Shown here: piece by piece, positions 46,901 to 62,522 of the stretch
Layout of the letters: every line of letters starts with the position of its first letter
Numbering within the stretch: the first letter of the stretch is position 1
NCBI GenBank assembly: GCA_964017185.1
Contig: OZ024880.1
Span: 42,855,071-42,919,070, forward strand
Reading direction: 5' to 3'
DNA length: 64,000 nt
Source: Rugalucina vietnamica
Lineage: Eukaryota > Mollusca > Bivalvia > Lucinida > Lucinidae
The notes under the pieces: model-generated
What the model was told of the DNA's origin: nothing
The model's database searches: none
Seen by the model: the letters and a program-made list of their open reading frames with translations, nothing else
Made by a program: the position numbers and the translations under genes

Positions 46901-49049
46901 AAACTCTCTAATATGCGTACTGCTAACTTGAAAATGGCCCATACTGTCCATATTGGGTATGGCGTCGGCTATCTCGAACACCGATATCACGAAAACTGAG
47001 CGAACGATTTTCTTTAAACTCGCCCAGTTTCAAGGTCCTGACCAGTCCTAAGTTTGACCAAAATTTCATTAGTTTCAAAACTCTCTGACTATACGTACTG
47101 CTAACTTGAAAATGGCCCATACCGTCCATATTCGGTATGGGGTCGGCTAACTCGAACACCGATATCTCAAAATCTGAGCGAACGATTTTCTTTAAACTCG
47201 CCCAGTTTTAAGGTCCTGACCAGTCCTAAGTTTGACCAAAATTTCATTGGTTTCAAAACTCTCTAATATGCGTACTGCTAACTTGAAAATGGCCCATACT
47301 GCCCATATTGGGTATGGCGTCGGCTATCTCGAACACCGATATCTCGAAAACTGAGCGAACGATTTTCTTTAAACTCGCCCAGTTTCAAGGTCCTGACCAG
47401 TCCTAAGTTTGACCAAAATTTCATTTGTTTCAAAACTCCCTAATATGCGTACTGCTAACTTGAAAATGGCCCATACTGTCCATATTCGGTATGGGGTCGG
47501 CTATCTCGAACACCGATATCTCGAAAACTGAGCGAACGATTTTCTTTAAACTCGCCCAGTTTCAAGGTACTGACCAGTCCTAAGTTTGACCAAAATTTCA
47601 TTTGTTTCAAAACTCTCTAATATGCGTACTGCTAACTTGAAAATGGCCCATACTGCCCATATTGGGTATGGCGTCGGCTATCTCGAACACCGATATCACG
47701 AAAACTGAGCGAACGATTTTCTTTAAACTCGCCCAGTTTCAAGGTCCTGACCAGTCCTAAGTTTGACCAAAATTTCGTTAGTTTCAAAACTCTCTGACTA
47801 TACGTACTGCTAACTTGAAAATGGCCCATACTGTCCATATTCGGTATGGGGTCGGCTATCTCGAACACCGATATCTCGAAAACTGAGCGAACGATTTTCT
47901 TTAAACTCGCCCAGTTTCAAGGTCCTGACCAGTCCTAAGTTTGACCAAAATTTCATTTGTTTCAAAACTCTCTAATATGCGTACTGCTAACTTGAAAATG
48001 GCCCATACTGCCCATATTGGGTATGGCGTCGGCTATCTCGAACACCGATATCTCGAAAACTGAGCGAACGATTTTCTTTAAACTCGCCCAGTTTCAAGGT
48101 CCTGACCAGTCCTAAGTTTGACCAAAATTTCATTTGTTTCAAAACTCTCTAATATGCGTACTGCTAACTTGAATATGGCCCATACTGTCCATATTCGGTA
48201 TGGGGTCGGCTATCTCGAACACCGATATCTCGAAAACTGAGCGAACGATTTTCTTTAAACTCGCCCAGTTTCAAGGTCCTGACCAGTCCTAAGTTTGACC
48301 AAAATTTCATTTGTTTCAAAACACTCTAATATGCGAACTGCTAACTTGAAAATGGCCCATACTGTCCATATTGGGTATGGCGTCGGCTATCTCGAACACC
48401 GTTATCACGAAAACTGAGCGAACGATTTTCTTTAAACTCGCCCAGTTTCAAGGTCCTGACCAGTCCTAAGTTTGACCAAAATTTCATTAGTTTCAAAACT
48501 CTCTGACTATACGTACTGCTAACTTGAAAATGGCCCATACCGTCCATATTCGGTATGGGGTCGGCTAACTCGAACACCGATATCTCAAAAACTGAGCGAA
48601 CGATTTTCTTTAAACTCGCCCAGTTTTAAGGTCCTGACCAGTCCTAAGTTTGACCAAAATTTCATTGGTTTCAAAACTCTCTAATATGCGTACTGCTAAC
48701 TTGAAAATGGCCCATACTGCCCATATTGGGTATGGCGTCGGCTATCTCGAACACCGATATCTCGAAAACTGAGCGAACGATTTTCTTTAAACTCGCCCAG
48801 TTTCAAGGTCCTGACCAGTCCTAAGTTTGACCAAAATTTCATTTGTTTCAAAACTCCCTAATATGCGTACTGCTAACTTGAAAATGGCCCATACTGTCCA
48901 TATTCGGTATGGGGTCGGCTATCTCGAACACCGATATCTCGAAAACTGAGCGAACGATTTTCTTTAAACTCGCCCAGTTTCAAGGTACTGACCAGTCCTA
49001 AGTTTGACCAAAATTTCATTTGTTTCAAAACTCTCTAATATGCGTACTG

Positions 49050-52000
49050 CTAACTTGAAAATGACCCATACTGCCCATATTGGGTATGGCGTCGGCTATC
49101 TCGAACACCGATATCACGAAAACTGAGCGAACGATTTTCTTTAAACTCGCCCAGTTTCAAGGTCCTGACCAGTCCTAAGTTTGACCAAAATTTCATTAGT
49201 TTCAAAACTCTCTGACTATACGTACTGCTAACTTGAAAATGGCCCATACCGTCCATATTCGGTATGGGGTCGGCTAACTCGAACACCGATATCTCAAAAA
49301 CTGAGCGAACGATTTTCTTTAAACTCGCCCAGTTTTAAGGTCCTGACCAGTCCTAAGTTTGACCAAAATTTCATTTGTTTCAAAACTCTCTAATATGCGT
49401 ACTGCTAACTTGAAAATGACCCATACTGCCCATATTGGGTATGGCGTCGGCTATCTCGAACACCGATATCACGAAAACTGAGCGAACGATTTTCTTTAAA
49501 CTCGCCCAGTTTCAAGGTCCTGACCAGTCCTAAGTTTGACCAAAATTTCATTAGTTTCAAAACTCTCTGACTATACGTACTGCTAACTTGAAAATGGCCC
49601 ATACTGTCCATATTCGGTATGGGGTCGGCTATCTCGAACACCGATATCTCGAAAACTGAGCGAACGATTTTCTTTAAACTCGCCCAGTTTCAAGGTCCTG
49701 ACCAGTCCTAAGTTTGACCAAAATTTCATTTGTTTCAAAACTCTCTAATATGCGTACTGCTAACTTGAAAATGGCCCATACTGCCCATATTGGGTATGGC
49801 GTCGGCTATCTCGAACACCGATATCTCGAAAACTGAGCGAACGATTTTCTTTAAACTCGCCCAGTTTCAAGGTCCTGACCAGTCCTAAGTTTGACCAAAA
49901 TTTCATTTGTTTCAAAACTCTCTAATATGCGTACTGCTAACTTGAATATGGCCCATACTGTCCATATTCGGTATGGGGTCGGCTATCTCGAACACCGATA
50001 TCTCGAAAACTGAGCGAACGATTTTCTTGAAACTCGCCCAGTTTCAAGGTCCTGACCAGTCCTAAGTTTGACCAAAATTTCATTAGTTTCAAAACTCTCT
50101 GACTATACGTACTGCTAACTTGAAAATGGCCCATACCGTCCATATTCGGTATGGGGTCGGCTAACTCGAACACCGATATCTCAAAAACTGAGCGAACGAT
50201 TTTCTTTAAACTCGCCCAGTTTTAAGGTCCTGACCAGTCCTAAGTTTGACCAAAATTTCATTGGTTTCAAAACTCTCTAATATGCGTACTGCTAACTTGA
50301 AAATGGCCCATACTGCCCATATTGGGTATGGCGTCGGCTATCTCGAACACCGATATCTCGAAAACTGAGCGAACGATTTTCTTTAAACTCGCCCAGTTTC
50401 AAGGTCCTGACCAGTCCTAAGTTTGACCAAAATTTCATTTGTTTCAAAACTCCCTAATATGCGTACTGCTAACTTGAAAATGGCCCATACTGTCCATATT
50501 CGGTATGGGGTCGGCTATCTCGAACACCGATATCTCGAAAACTGAGCGAACGATTTTCTTTAAACTCGCCCAGTTTCAAGGTACTGACCAGTCCTAAGTT
50601 TGACCAAAATTTCATTTGTTTCAAAACTCTCTAATATGCGTACTGCTAACTTGAAAATGGCCCATACTGCCCATATTGGGTATGGCGTCGGCTATCTCGA
50701 ACACCGATATCACGAAAACTGAGCGAACGATTTTCTTTAAACTCGCCCAGTTTCAAGGTCCTGACCAGTCCTAAGTTTGACCAAAATTTCATTAGTTTCA
50801 AAACTCTCTGACTATACGTACTGCTAACTTGAAAATGGCCCATACCGTCCATATTCGGTATGGGGTCGGCTAACTCGAACACCGATATCTCAAAATCTGA
50901 GCGAACGATTTTCTTTAAACTCGCCCAGTTTTAAGGTCCTGACCAGTCCTAAGTTTGACCAAAATTTCATTGGTTTCAAAACTCTCTAATATGCGTACTG
51001 CTAACTTGAAAATGGCCCATACTGCCCATATTGGGTATGGCGTCGGCTATCTCGAACACCGATATCTCGAAAACTGAGCGAACGATTTTCTTTAAACTCG
51101 CCCAGTTTCAAGGTCCTGACCAGTCCTAAGTTTGACCAAAATTTCATTTGTTTCAAAACTCCCTAATATGCGTACTGCTAACTTGAAAATGGCCCATACT
51201 GTCCATATTCGGTATGGGGTCGGCTATCTCGAACACCGATATCTCGAAAACTGAGCGAACGATTTTCTTTAAACTCGCCCAGTTTCAAGGTACTGACCAG
51301 TCCTAAGTTTGACCAAAATTTCATTTGTTTCAAAACTCTCTAATATGCGTACTGCTAACTTGAAAATGGCCCATACTGCCCATATTGGGTATGGCGTCGG
51401 CTATCTCGAACACCGATATCACGAAAACTGAGCGAACGATTTTCTTTAAACTCGCCCAGTTTCAAGGTCCTGACCAGTCCTAAGTTTGACCAAAATTTCA
51501 TTAGTTTCAAAACTCTCTGACTATACGTACTGCTAACTTGAAAATGGCCCATACCGTCCATATTCGGTATGGGGTCGGCTAACTCGAACACCGATATCTC
51601 AAAATCTGAGCGAACGATTTTCTTTAAACTCGCCCAGTTTTAAGGTCCTGACCAGTCCTAAGTTTGACCAAAATTTCATTGGTTTCAAAACTCTCTAATA
51701 TGCGTACTGCTAACTTGAAAATGGCCCATACTGCCCATATTGGGTATGGCGTCGGCTATCTCGAACACCGATATCTCGAAAACTGAGCGAACGATTTTCT
51801 TTAAACTCGCCCAGTTTCAAGGTCCTGACCAGTCCTAAGTTTGACCAAAATTTCATTTGTTTCAAAACTCCCTAATATGCGTACTGCTAACTTGAAAATG
51901 GCCCATACTGTCCATATTCGGTATGGGGTCGGCTATCTCGAACACCGATATCTCGAAAACTGAGCGAACGATTTTCTTTAAACTCGCCCAGTTTCAAGGT

Positions 52001-53481
52001 ACTGACCAGTCCTAAGTTTGACCAAAATTTCATTTGTTTCAAAACTCTCTAATATGCGTACTGCTAACTTGAAAATGGCCCATACTGCCCATATTGGGTA
52101 TGGCGTCGGCTATCTCGAACACCGATATCACGAAAACTGAGCGAACGATTTTCTTTAAACTCGCCCAGTTTCAAGGTCCTGACCAGTCCTAAGTTTGACC
52201 AAAATTTCGTTAGTTTCAAAACTCTCTGACTATACGTACTGCTAACTTGAAAATGGCCCATACTGTCCATATTCGGTATGGGGTCGGCTATCTCGAACAC
52301 CGATATCTCGAAAACTGAGCGAACGATTTTCTTTAAACTCGCCCAGTTTCAAGGTCCTGACCAGTCCTAAGTTTGACCAAAATTTCATTTGTTTCAAAAC
52401 TCTCTAATATGCGTACTGCTAACTTGAAAATGGCCCATACTGCCCATATTGGGTATGGCGTCGGCTATCTCGAACACCGATATCTCGAAAACTGAGCGAA
52501 CGATTTTCTTTAAACTCGCCCAGTTTCAAGGTCCTGACCAGTCCTAAGTTTGACCAAAATTTCATTTGTTTCAAAACTCTCTAATATGCGTACTGCTAAC
52601 TTGAATATGGCCCATACTGTCCATATTCGGTATGGGGTCGGCTATCTCGAACACCGATATCTCGAAAACTGAGCGAACGATTTTCTTTAAACTCGCCCAG
52701 TTTCAAGGTCCTGACCAGTCCTAAGTTTGACCAAAATTTCATTTGTTTCAAAACACTCTAATATGCGAACTGCTAACTTGAAAATGGCCCATACTGTCCA
52801 TATTGGGTATGGCGTCGGCTATCTCGAACACCGATATCACGAAAACTGAGCGAACGATTTTCTTTAAACTCGCCCAGTTTCAAGGTCCTGACCAGTCCTA
52901 AGTTTGACCAAAATTTCATTAGTTTCAAAACTCTCTGACTATACGTACTGCTAACTTGAAAATGGCCCATACCGTCCATATTCGGTATGGGGTCGGCTAA
53001 CTCGAACACCGATATCTCAAAAACTGAGCGAACGATTTTCTTTAAACTCGCCCAGTTTTAAGGTCCTGACCAGTCCTAAGTTTGACCAAAATTTCATTGG
53101 TTTCAAAACTCTCTAATATGCGTACTGCTAACTTGAAAATGGCCCATACTGCCCATATTGGGTATGGCGTCGGCTATCTCGAACACCGATATCTCGAAAA
53201 CTGAGCGAACGATTTTCTTTAAACTCGCCCAGTTTCAAGGTCCTGACCAGTCCTAAGTTTGACCAAAATTTCATTTGTTTCAAAACTCCCTAATATGCGT
53301 ACTGCTAACTTGAAAATGGCCCATACTGTCCATATTCGGTATGGGGTCGGCTATCTCGAACACCGATATCTCGAAAACTGAGCGAACGATTTTCTTTAAA
53401 CTCGCCCAGTTTCAAGGTACTGACCAGTCCTAAGTTTGACCAAAATTTCATTTGTTTCAAAACTCTCTAATATGCGTACTG
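49050..53481 (-). repeat. Super-repeat copy 1, 4,432 bp (25 monomers)
   Basis: Defined by the order of marked monomers: two AAAATGACCC monomers at 49050 and 49405, a CTTGAAACTCG monomer near 50029, two CAAAATCTGAG monomers near 50890 and 51600, AAATTTCGTTAG at 52203 and ATGCGAACTGC near 52763. The start point is arbitrary. The same order recurs exactly 4,432 bp later; I found no difference at the markers I compared. The segment 44618-49049 is a more diverged relative at the same spacing (its CGTTAG marker is at 47771). Confidence 0.85.
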
Positions 53482-56400
53482 CTAACTTGAAAATGACCCA
53501 TACTGCCCATATTGGGTATGGCGTCGGCTATCTCGAACACCGATATCACGAAAACTGAGCGAACGATTTTCTTTAAACTCGCCCAGTTTCAAGGTCCTGA
53601 CCAGTCCTAAGTTTGACCAAAATTTCATTAGTTTCAAAACTCTCTGACTATACGTACTGCTAACTTGAAAATGGCCCATACCGTCCATATTCGGTATGGG
53701 GTCGGCTAACTCGAACACCGATATCTCAAAAACTGAGCGAACGATTTTCTTTAAACTCGCCCAGTTTTAAGGTCCTGACCAGTCCTAAGTTTGACCAAAA
53801 TTTCATTTGTTTCAAAACTCTCTAATATGCGTACTGCTAACTTGAAAATGACCCATACTGCCCATATTGGGTATGGCGTCGGCTATCTCGAACACCGATA
53901 TCACGAAAACTGAGCGAACGATTTTCTTTAAACTCGCCCAGTTTCAAGGTCCTGACCAGTCCTAAGTTTGACCAAAATTTCATTAGTTTCAAAACTCTCT
54001 GACTATACGTACTGCTAACTTGAAAATGGCCCATACTGTCCATATTCGGTATGGGGTCGGCTATCTCGAACACCGATATCTCGAAAACTGAGCGAACGAT
54101 TTTCTTTAAACTCGCCCAGTTTCAAGGTCCTGACCAGTCCTAAGTTTGACCAAAATTTCATTTGTTTCAAAACTCTCTAATATGCGTACTGCTAACTTGA
54201 AAATGGCCCATACTGCCCATATTGGGTATGGCGTCGGCTATCTCGAACACCGATATCTCGAAAACTGAGCGAACGATTTTCTTTAAACTCGCCCAGTTTC
54301 AAGGTCCTGACCAGTCCTAAGTTTGACCAAAATTTCATTTGTTTCAAAACTCTCTAATATGCGTACTGCTAACTTGAATATGGCCCATACTGTCCATATT
54401 CGGTATGGGGTCGGCTATCTCGAACACCGATATCTCGAAAACTGAGCGAACGATTTTCTTGAAACTCGCCCAGTTTCAAGGTCCTGACCAGTCCTAAGTT
54501 TGACCAAAATTTCATTAGTTTCAAAACTCTCTGACTATACGTACTGCTAACTTGAAAATGGCCCATACCGTCCATATTCGGTATGGGGTCGGCTAACTCG
54601 AACACCGATATCTCAAAAACTGAGCGAACGATTTTCTTTAAACTCGCCCAGTTTTAAGGTCCTGACCAGTCCTAAGTTTGACCAAAATTTCATTGGTTTC
54701 AAAACTCTCTAATATGCGTACTGCTAACTTGAAAATGGCCCATACTGCCCATATTGGGTATGGCGTCGGCTATCTCGAACACCGATATCTCGAAAACTGA
54801 GCGAACGATTTTCTTTAAACTCGCCCAGTTTCAAGGTCCTGACCAGTCCTAAGTTTGACCAAAATTTCATTTGTTTCAAAACTCCCTAATATGCGTACTG
54901 CTAACTTGAAAATGGCCCATACTGTCCATATTCGGTATGGGGTCGGCTATCTCGAACACCGATATCTCGAAAACTGAGCGAACGATTTTCTTTAAACTCG
55001 CCCAGTTTCAAGGTACTGACCAGTCCTAAGTTTGACCAAAATTTCATTTGTTTCAAAACTCTCTAATATGCGTACTGCTAACTTGAAAATGGCCCATACT
55101 GCCCATATTGGGTATGGCGTCGGCTATCTCGAACACCGATATCACGAAAACTGAGCGAACGATTTTCTTTAAACTCGCCCAGTTTCAAGGTCCTGACCAG
55201 TCCTAAGTTTGACCAAAATTTCATTAGTTTCAAAACTCTCTGACTATACGTACTGCTAACTTGAAAATGGCCCATACCGTCCATATTCGGTATGGGGTCG
55301 GCTAACTCGAACACCGATATCTCAAAATCTGAGCGAACGATTTTCTTTAAACTCGCCCAGTTTTAAGGTCCTGACCAGTCCTAAGTTTGACCAAAATTTC
55401 ATTGGTTTCAAAACTCTCTAATATGCGTACTGCTAACTTGAAAATGGCCCATACTGCCCATATTGGGTATGGCGTCGGCTATCTCGAACACCGATATCTC
55501 GAAAACTGAGCGAACGATTTTCTTTAAACTCGCCCAGTTTCAAGGTCCTGACCAGTCCTAAGTTTGACCAAAATTTCATTTGTTTCAAAACTCCCTAATA
55601 TGCGTACTGCTAACTTGAAAATGGCCCATACTGTCCATATTCGGTATGGGGTCGGCTATCTCGAACACCGATATCTCGAAAACTGAGCGAACGATTTTCT
55701 TTAAACTCGCCCAGTTTCAAGGTACTGACCAGTCCTAAGTTTGACCAAAATTTCATTTGTTTCAAAACTCTCTAATATGCGTACTGCTAACTTGAAAATG
55801 GCCCATACTGCCCATATTGGGTATGGCGTCGGCTATCTCGAACACCGATATCACGAAAACTGAGCGAACGATTTTCTTTAAACTCGCCCAGTTTCAAGGT
55901 CCTGACCAGTCCTAAGTTTGACCAAAATTTCATTAGTTTCAAAACTCTCTGACTATACGTACTGCTAACTTGAAAATGGCCCATACCGTCCATATTCGGT
56001 ATGGGGTCGGCTAACTCGAACACCGATATCTCAAAATCTGAGCGAACGATTTTCTTTAAACTCGCCCAGTTTTAAGGTCCTGACCAGTCCTAAGTTTGAC
56101 CAAAATTTCATTGGTTTCAAAACTCTCTAATATGCGTACTGCTAACTTGAAAATGGCCCATACTGCCCATATTGGGTATGGCGTCGGCTATCTCGAACAC
56201 CGATATCTCGAAAACTGAGCGAACGATTTTCTTTAAACTCGCCCAGTTTCAAGGTCCTGACCAGTCCTAAGTTTGACCAAAATTTCATTTGTTTCAAAAC
56301 TCCCTAATATGCGTACTGCTAACTTGAAAATGGCCCATACTGTCCATATTCGGTATGGGGTCGGCTATCTCGAACACCGATATCTCGAAAACTGAGCGAA

Positions 56401-57913
56401 CGATTTTCTTTAAACTCGCCCAGTTTCAAGGTACTGACCAGTCCTAAGTTTGACCAAAATTTCATTTGTTTCAAAACTCTCTAATATGCGTACTGCTAAC
56501 TTGAAAATGGCCCATACTGCCCATATTGGGTATGGCGTCGGCTATCTCGAACACCGATATCACGAAAACTGAGCGAACGATTTTCTTTAAACTCGCCCAG
56601 TTTCAAGGTCCTGACCAGTCCTAAGTTTGACCAAAATTTCGTTAGTTTCAAAACTCTCTGACTATACGTACTGCTAACTTGAAAATGGCCCATACTGTCC
56701 ATATTCGGTATGGGGTCGGCTATCTCGAACACCGATATCTCGAAAACTGAGCGAACGATTTTCTTTAAACTCGCCCAGTTTCAAGGTCCTGACCAGTCCT
56801 AAGTTTGACCAAAATTTCATTTGTTTCAAAACTCTCTAATATGCGTACTGCTAACTTGAAAATGGCCCATACTGCCCATATTGGGTATGGCGTCGGCTAT
56901 CTCGAACACCGATATCTCGAAAACTGAGCGAACGATTTTCTTTAAACTCGCCCAGTTTCAAGGTCCTGACCAGTCCTAAGTTTGACCAAAATTTCATTTG
57001 TTTCAAAACTCTCTAATATGCGTACTGCTAACTTGAATATGGCCCATACTGTCCATATTCGGTATGGGGTCGGCTATCTCGAACACCGATATCTCGAAAA
57101 CTGAGCGAACGATTTTCTTTAAACTCGCCCAGTTTCAAGGTCCTGACCAGTCCTAAGTTTGACCAAAATTTCATTTGTTTCAAAACACTCTAATATGCGA
57201 ACTGCTAACTTGAAAATGGCCCATACTGTCCATATTGGGTATGGCGTCGGCTATCTCGAACACCGATATCACGAAAACTGAGCGAACGATTTTCTTTAAA
57301 CTCGCCCAGTTTCAAGGTCCTGACCAGTCCTAAGTTTGACCAAAATTTCATTAGTTTCAAAACTCTCTGACTATACGTACTGCTAACTTGAAAATGGCCC
57401 ATACCGTCCATATTCGGTATGGGGTCGGCTAACTCGAACACCGATATCTCAAAAACTGAGCGAACGATTTTCTTTAAACTCGCCCAGTTTTAAGGTCCTG
57501 ACCAGTCCTAAGTTTGACCAAAATTTCATTGGTTTCAAAACTCTCTAATATGCGTACTGCTAACTTGAAAATGGCCCATACTGCCCATATTGGGTATGGC
57601 GTCGGCTATCTCGAACACCGATATCTCGAAAACTGAGCGAACGATTTTCTTTAAACTCGCCCAGTTTCAAGGTCCTGACCAGTCCTAAGTTTGACCAAAA
57701 TTTCATTTGTTTCAAAACTCCCTAATATGCGTACTGCTAACTTGAAAATGGCCCATACTGTCCATATTCGGTATGGGGTCGGCTATCTCGAACACCGATA
57801 TCTCGAAAACTGAGCGAACGATTTTCTTTAAACTCGCCCAGTTTCAAGGTACTGACCAGTCCTAAGTTTGACCAAAATTTCATTTGTTTCAAAACTCTCT
57901 AATATGCGTACTG
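53482..57913 (-). repeat. Super-repeat copy 2, 4,432 bp (25 monomers)
   Basis: All markers of copy 1 recur at +4,432: the AAAATGACCC pair at 53482 and 53837, CTTGAAACTCG near 54461, CAAAATCTGAG near 55322 and 56032, CGTTAG at 56635 and GCGAACTGC near 57195. As in copy 1, the CTTGAAACTCG monomer is joined directly to CATTAGTTTC-GACTATACG, which indicates the loss of one monomer relative to copies 3 and 4. Confidence 0.85.
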
Positions 57914-60900
57914 CTAACTTGAAAATGACCCATACTGCCCATATTGGGTATGGCGTCGGCTATCTCGAACACCGATATCACGAAAACTGAGCGAACGATT
58001 TTCTTTAAACTCGCCCAGTTTCAAGGTCCTGACCAGTCCTAAGTTTGACCAAAATTTCATTAGTTTCAAAACTCTCTGACTATACGTACTGCTAACTTGA
58101 AAATGGCCCATACCGTCCATATTCGGTATGGGGTCGGCTAACTCGAACACCGATATCTCAAAAACTGAGCGAACGATTTTCTTTAAACTCGCCCAGTTTT
58201 AAGGTCCTGACCAGTCCTAAGTTTGACCAAAATTTCATTTGTTTCAAAACTCTCTAATATGCGTACTGCTAACTTGAAAATGACCCATACTGCCCATATT
58301 GGGTATGGCGTCGGCTATCTCGAACACCGATATCACGAAAACTGAGCGAACGATTTTCTTTAAACTCGCCCAGTTTCAAGGTCCTGACCAGTCCTAAGTT
58401 TGACCAAAATTTCATTAGTTTCAAAACTCTCTGACTATACGTACTGCTAACTTGAAAATGGCCCATACTGTCCATATTCGGTATGGGGTCGGCTATCTCG
58501 AACACCGATATCTCGAAAACTGAGCGAACGATTTTCTTTAAACTCGCCCAGTTTCAAGGTCCTGACCAGTCCTAAGTTTGACCAAAATTTCATTTGTTTC
58601 AAAACTCTCTAATATGCGTACTGCTAACTTGAAAATGGCCCATACTGCCCATATTGGGTATGGCGTCGGCTATCTCGAACACCGATATCTCGAAAACTGA
58701 GCGAACGATTTTCTTTAAACTCGCCCAGTTTCAAGGTCCTGACCAGTCCTAAGTTTGACCAAAATTTCATTTGTTTCAAAACTCTCTAATATGCGTACTG
58801 CTAACTTGAATATGGCCCATACTGTCCATATTCGGTATGGGGTCGGCTATCTCGAACACCGATATCTCGAAAACTGAGCGAACGATTTTCTTGAAACTCG
58901 CCCAGTTTCAAGGTCCTGACCAGTCCTAAGTTTGACCAAAATTTCATTTGTTTCAAAACACTCTAATATGCGTACTGCTAACTTGAAAATGGCCCATACT
59001 GTCCATATTGGGTATGGCGTCGGCTATCTCGAACACCGATATCACGAAAACTGAGCGAACGATTTTCTTTAAACTCGCCCAGTTTCAAGGTCCTGACCAG
59101 TCCTAAGTTTGACCAAAATTTCATTAGTTTCAAAACTCTCTGACTATACGTACTGCTAACTTGAAAATGGCCCATACCGTCCATATTCGGTATGGGGTCG
59201 GCTAACTCGAACACCGATATCTCAAAAACTGAGCGAACGATTTTCTTTAAACTCGCCCAGTTTTAAGGTCCTGACCAGTCCTAAGTTTGACCAAAATTTC
59301 ATTGGTTTCAAAACTCTCTAATATGCGTACTGCTAACTTGAAAATGGCCCATACTGCCCATATTGGGTATGGCGTCGGCTATCTCGAACACCGATATCTC
59401 GAAAACTGAGCGAACGATTTTCTTTAAACTCGCCCAGTTTCAAGGTCCTGACCAGTCCTAAGTTTGACCAAAATTTCATTTGTTTCAAAACTCCCTAATA
59501 TGCGTACTGCTAACTTGAAAATGGCCCATACTGTCCATATTCGGTATGGGGTCGGCTATCTCGAACACCGATATCTCGAAAACTGAGCGAACGATTTTCT
59601 TTAAACTCGCCCAGTTTCAAGGTACTGACCAGTCCTAAGTTTGACCAAAATTTCATTTGTTTCAAAACTCTCTAATATGCGTACTGCTAACTTGAAAATG
59701 GCCCATACTGCCCATATTGGGTATGGCGTCGGCTATCTCGAACACCGATATCACGAAAACTGAGCGAACGATTTTCTTTAAACTCGCCCAGTTTCAAGGT
59801 CCTGACCAGTCCTAAGTTTGACCAAAATTTCATTAGTTTCAAAACTCTCTGACTATACGTACTGCTAACTTGAAAATGGCCCATACCGTCCATATTCGGT
59901 ATGGGGTCGGCTAACTCGAACACCGATATCTCAAAATCTGAGCGAACGATTTTCTTTAAACTCGCCCAGTTTTAAGGTCCTGACCAGTCCTAAGTTTGAC
60001 CAAAATTTCATTGGTTTCAAAACTCTCTAATATGCGTACTGCTAACTTGAAAATGGCCCATACTGCCCATATTGGGTATGGCGTCGGCTATCTCGAACAC
60101 CGATATCTCGAAAACTGAGCGAACGATTTTCTTTAAACTCGCCCAGTTTCAAGGTCCTGACCAGTCCTAAGTTTGACCAAAATTTCATTTGTTTCAAAAC
60201 TCCCTAATATGCGTACTGCTAACTTGAAAATGGCCCATACTGTCCATATTCGGTATGGGGTCGGCTATCTCGAACACCGATATCTCGAAAACTGAGCGAA
60301 CGATTTTCTTTAAACTCGCCCAGTTTCAAGGTACTGACCAGTCCTAAGTTTGACCAAAATTTCATTTGTTTCAAAACTCTCTAATATGCGTACTGCTAAC
60401 TTGAAAATGGCCCATACTGCCCATATTGGGTATGGCGTCGGCTATCTCGAACACCGATATCACGAAAACTGAGCGAACGATTTTCTTTAAACTCGCCCAG
60501 TTTCAAGGTCCTGACCAGTCCTAAGTTTGACCAAAATTTCATTAGTTTCAAAACTCTCTGACTATACGTACTGCTAACTTGAAAATGGCCCATACCGTCC
60601 ATATTCGGTATGGGGTCGGCTAACTCGAACACCGATATCTCAAAATCTGAGCGAACGATTTTCTTTAAACTCGCCCAGTTTTAAGGTCCTGACCAGTCCT
60701 AAGTTTGACCAAAATTTCATTGGTTTCAAAACTCTCTAATATGCGTACTGCTAACTTGAAAATGGCCCATACTGCCCATATTGGGTATGGCGTCGGCTAT
60801 CTCGAACACCGATATCTCGAAAACTGAGCGAACGATTTTCTTTAAACTCGCCCAGTTTCAAGGTCCTGACCAGTCCTAAGTTTGACCAAAATTTCATTTG

Positions 60901-62522
60901 TTTCAAAACTCCCTAATATGCGTACTGCTAACTTGAAAATGGCCCATACTGTCCATATTCGGTATGGGGTCGGCTATCTCGAACACCGATATCTCGAAAA
61001 CTGAGCGAACGATTTTCTTTAAACTCGCCCAGTTTCAAGGTACTGACCAGTCCTAAGTTTGACCAAAATTTCATTTGTTTCAAAACTCTCTAATATGCGT
61101 ACTGCTAACTTGAAAATGGCCCATACTGCCCATATTGGGTATGGCGTCGGCTATCTCGAACACCGATATCACGAAAACTGAGCGAACGATTTTCTTTAAA
61201 CTCGCCCAGTTTCAAGGTCCTGACCAGTCCTAAGTTTGACCAAAATTTCGTTAGTTTCAAAACTCTCTGACTATACGTACTGCTAACTTGAAAATGGCCC
61301 ATACTGTCCATATTCGGTATGGGGTCGGCTATCTCGAACACCGATATCTCGAAAACTGAGCGAACGATTTTCTTTAAACTCGCCCAGTTTCAAGGTCCTG
61401 ACCAGTCCTAAGTTTGACCAAAATTTCATTTGTTTCAAAACTCTCTAATATGCGTACTGCTAACTTGAAAATGGCCCATACTGCCCATATTGGGTATGGC
61501 GTCGGCTATCTCGAACACCGATATCTCGAAAACTGAGCGAACGATTTTCTTTAAACTCGCCCAGTTTCAAGGTCCTGACCAGTCCTAAGTTTGACCAAAA
61601 TTTCATTTGTTTCAAAACTCTCTAATATGCGTACTGCTAACTTGAATATGGCCCATACTGTCCATATTCGGTATGGGGTCGGCTATCTCGAACACCGATA
61701 TCTCGAAAACTGAGCGAACGATTTTCTTTAAACTCGCCCAGTTTCAAGGTCCTGACCAGTCCTAAGTTTGACCAAAATTTCATTTGTTTCAAAACACTCT
61801 AATATGCGAACTGCTAACTTGAAAATGGCCCATACTGTCCATATTGGGTATGGCGTCGGCTATCTCGAACACCGATATCACGAAAACTGAGCGAACGATT
61901 TTCTTTAAACTCGCCCAGTTTCAAGGTCCTGACCAGTCCTAAGTTTGACCAAAATTTCATTAGTTTCAAAACTCTCTGACTATACGTACTGCTAACTTGA
62001 AAATGGCCCATACCGTCCATATTCGGTATGGGGTCGGCTAACTCGAACACCGATATCTCAAAAACTGAGCGAACGATTTTCTTTAAACTCGCCCAGTTTT
62101 AAGGTCCTGACCAGTCCTAAGTTTGACCAAAATTTCATTGGTTTCAAAACTCTCTAATATGCGTACTGCTAACTTGAAAATGGCCCATACTGCCCATATT
62201 GGGTATGGCGTCGGCTATCTCGAACACCGATATCTCGAAAACTGAGCGAACGATTTTCTTTAAACTCGCCCAGTTTCAAGGTCCTGACCAGTCCTAAGTT
62301 TGACCAAAATTTCATTTGTTTCAAAACTCCCTAATATGCGTACTGCTAACTTGAAAATGGCCCATACTGTCCATATTCGGTATGGGGTCGGCTATCTCGA
62401 ACACCGATATCTCGAAAACTGAGCGAACGATTTTCTTTAAACTCGCCCAGTTTCAAGGTACTGACCAGTCCTAAGTTTGACCAAAATTTCATTTGTTTCA
62501 AAACTCTCTAATATGCGTACTG
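57914..62522 (-). repeat. Super-repeat copy 3, 4,609 bp (26 monomers)
   Basis: Same markers as copies 1 and 2, but one extra 177-bp monomer lies after the CTTGAAACTCG monomer near 58891. It has CAAAACACTCTAATATGCG, GTCCATATTGGG and GATATCACG features. Total length is 4,609 bp, that is 4,432 plus 177. The extra monomer resembles those at equivalent points near 61800 and 57190, so this copy probably shows the undeleted form. Confidence 0.85.
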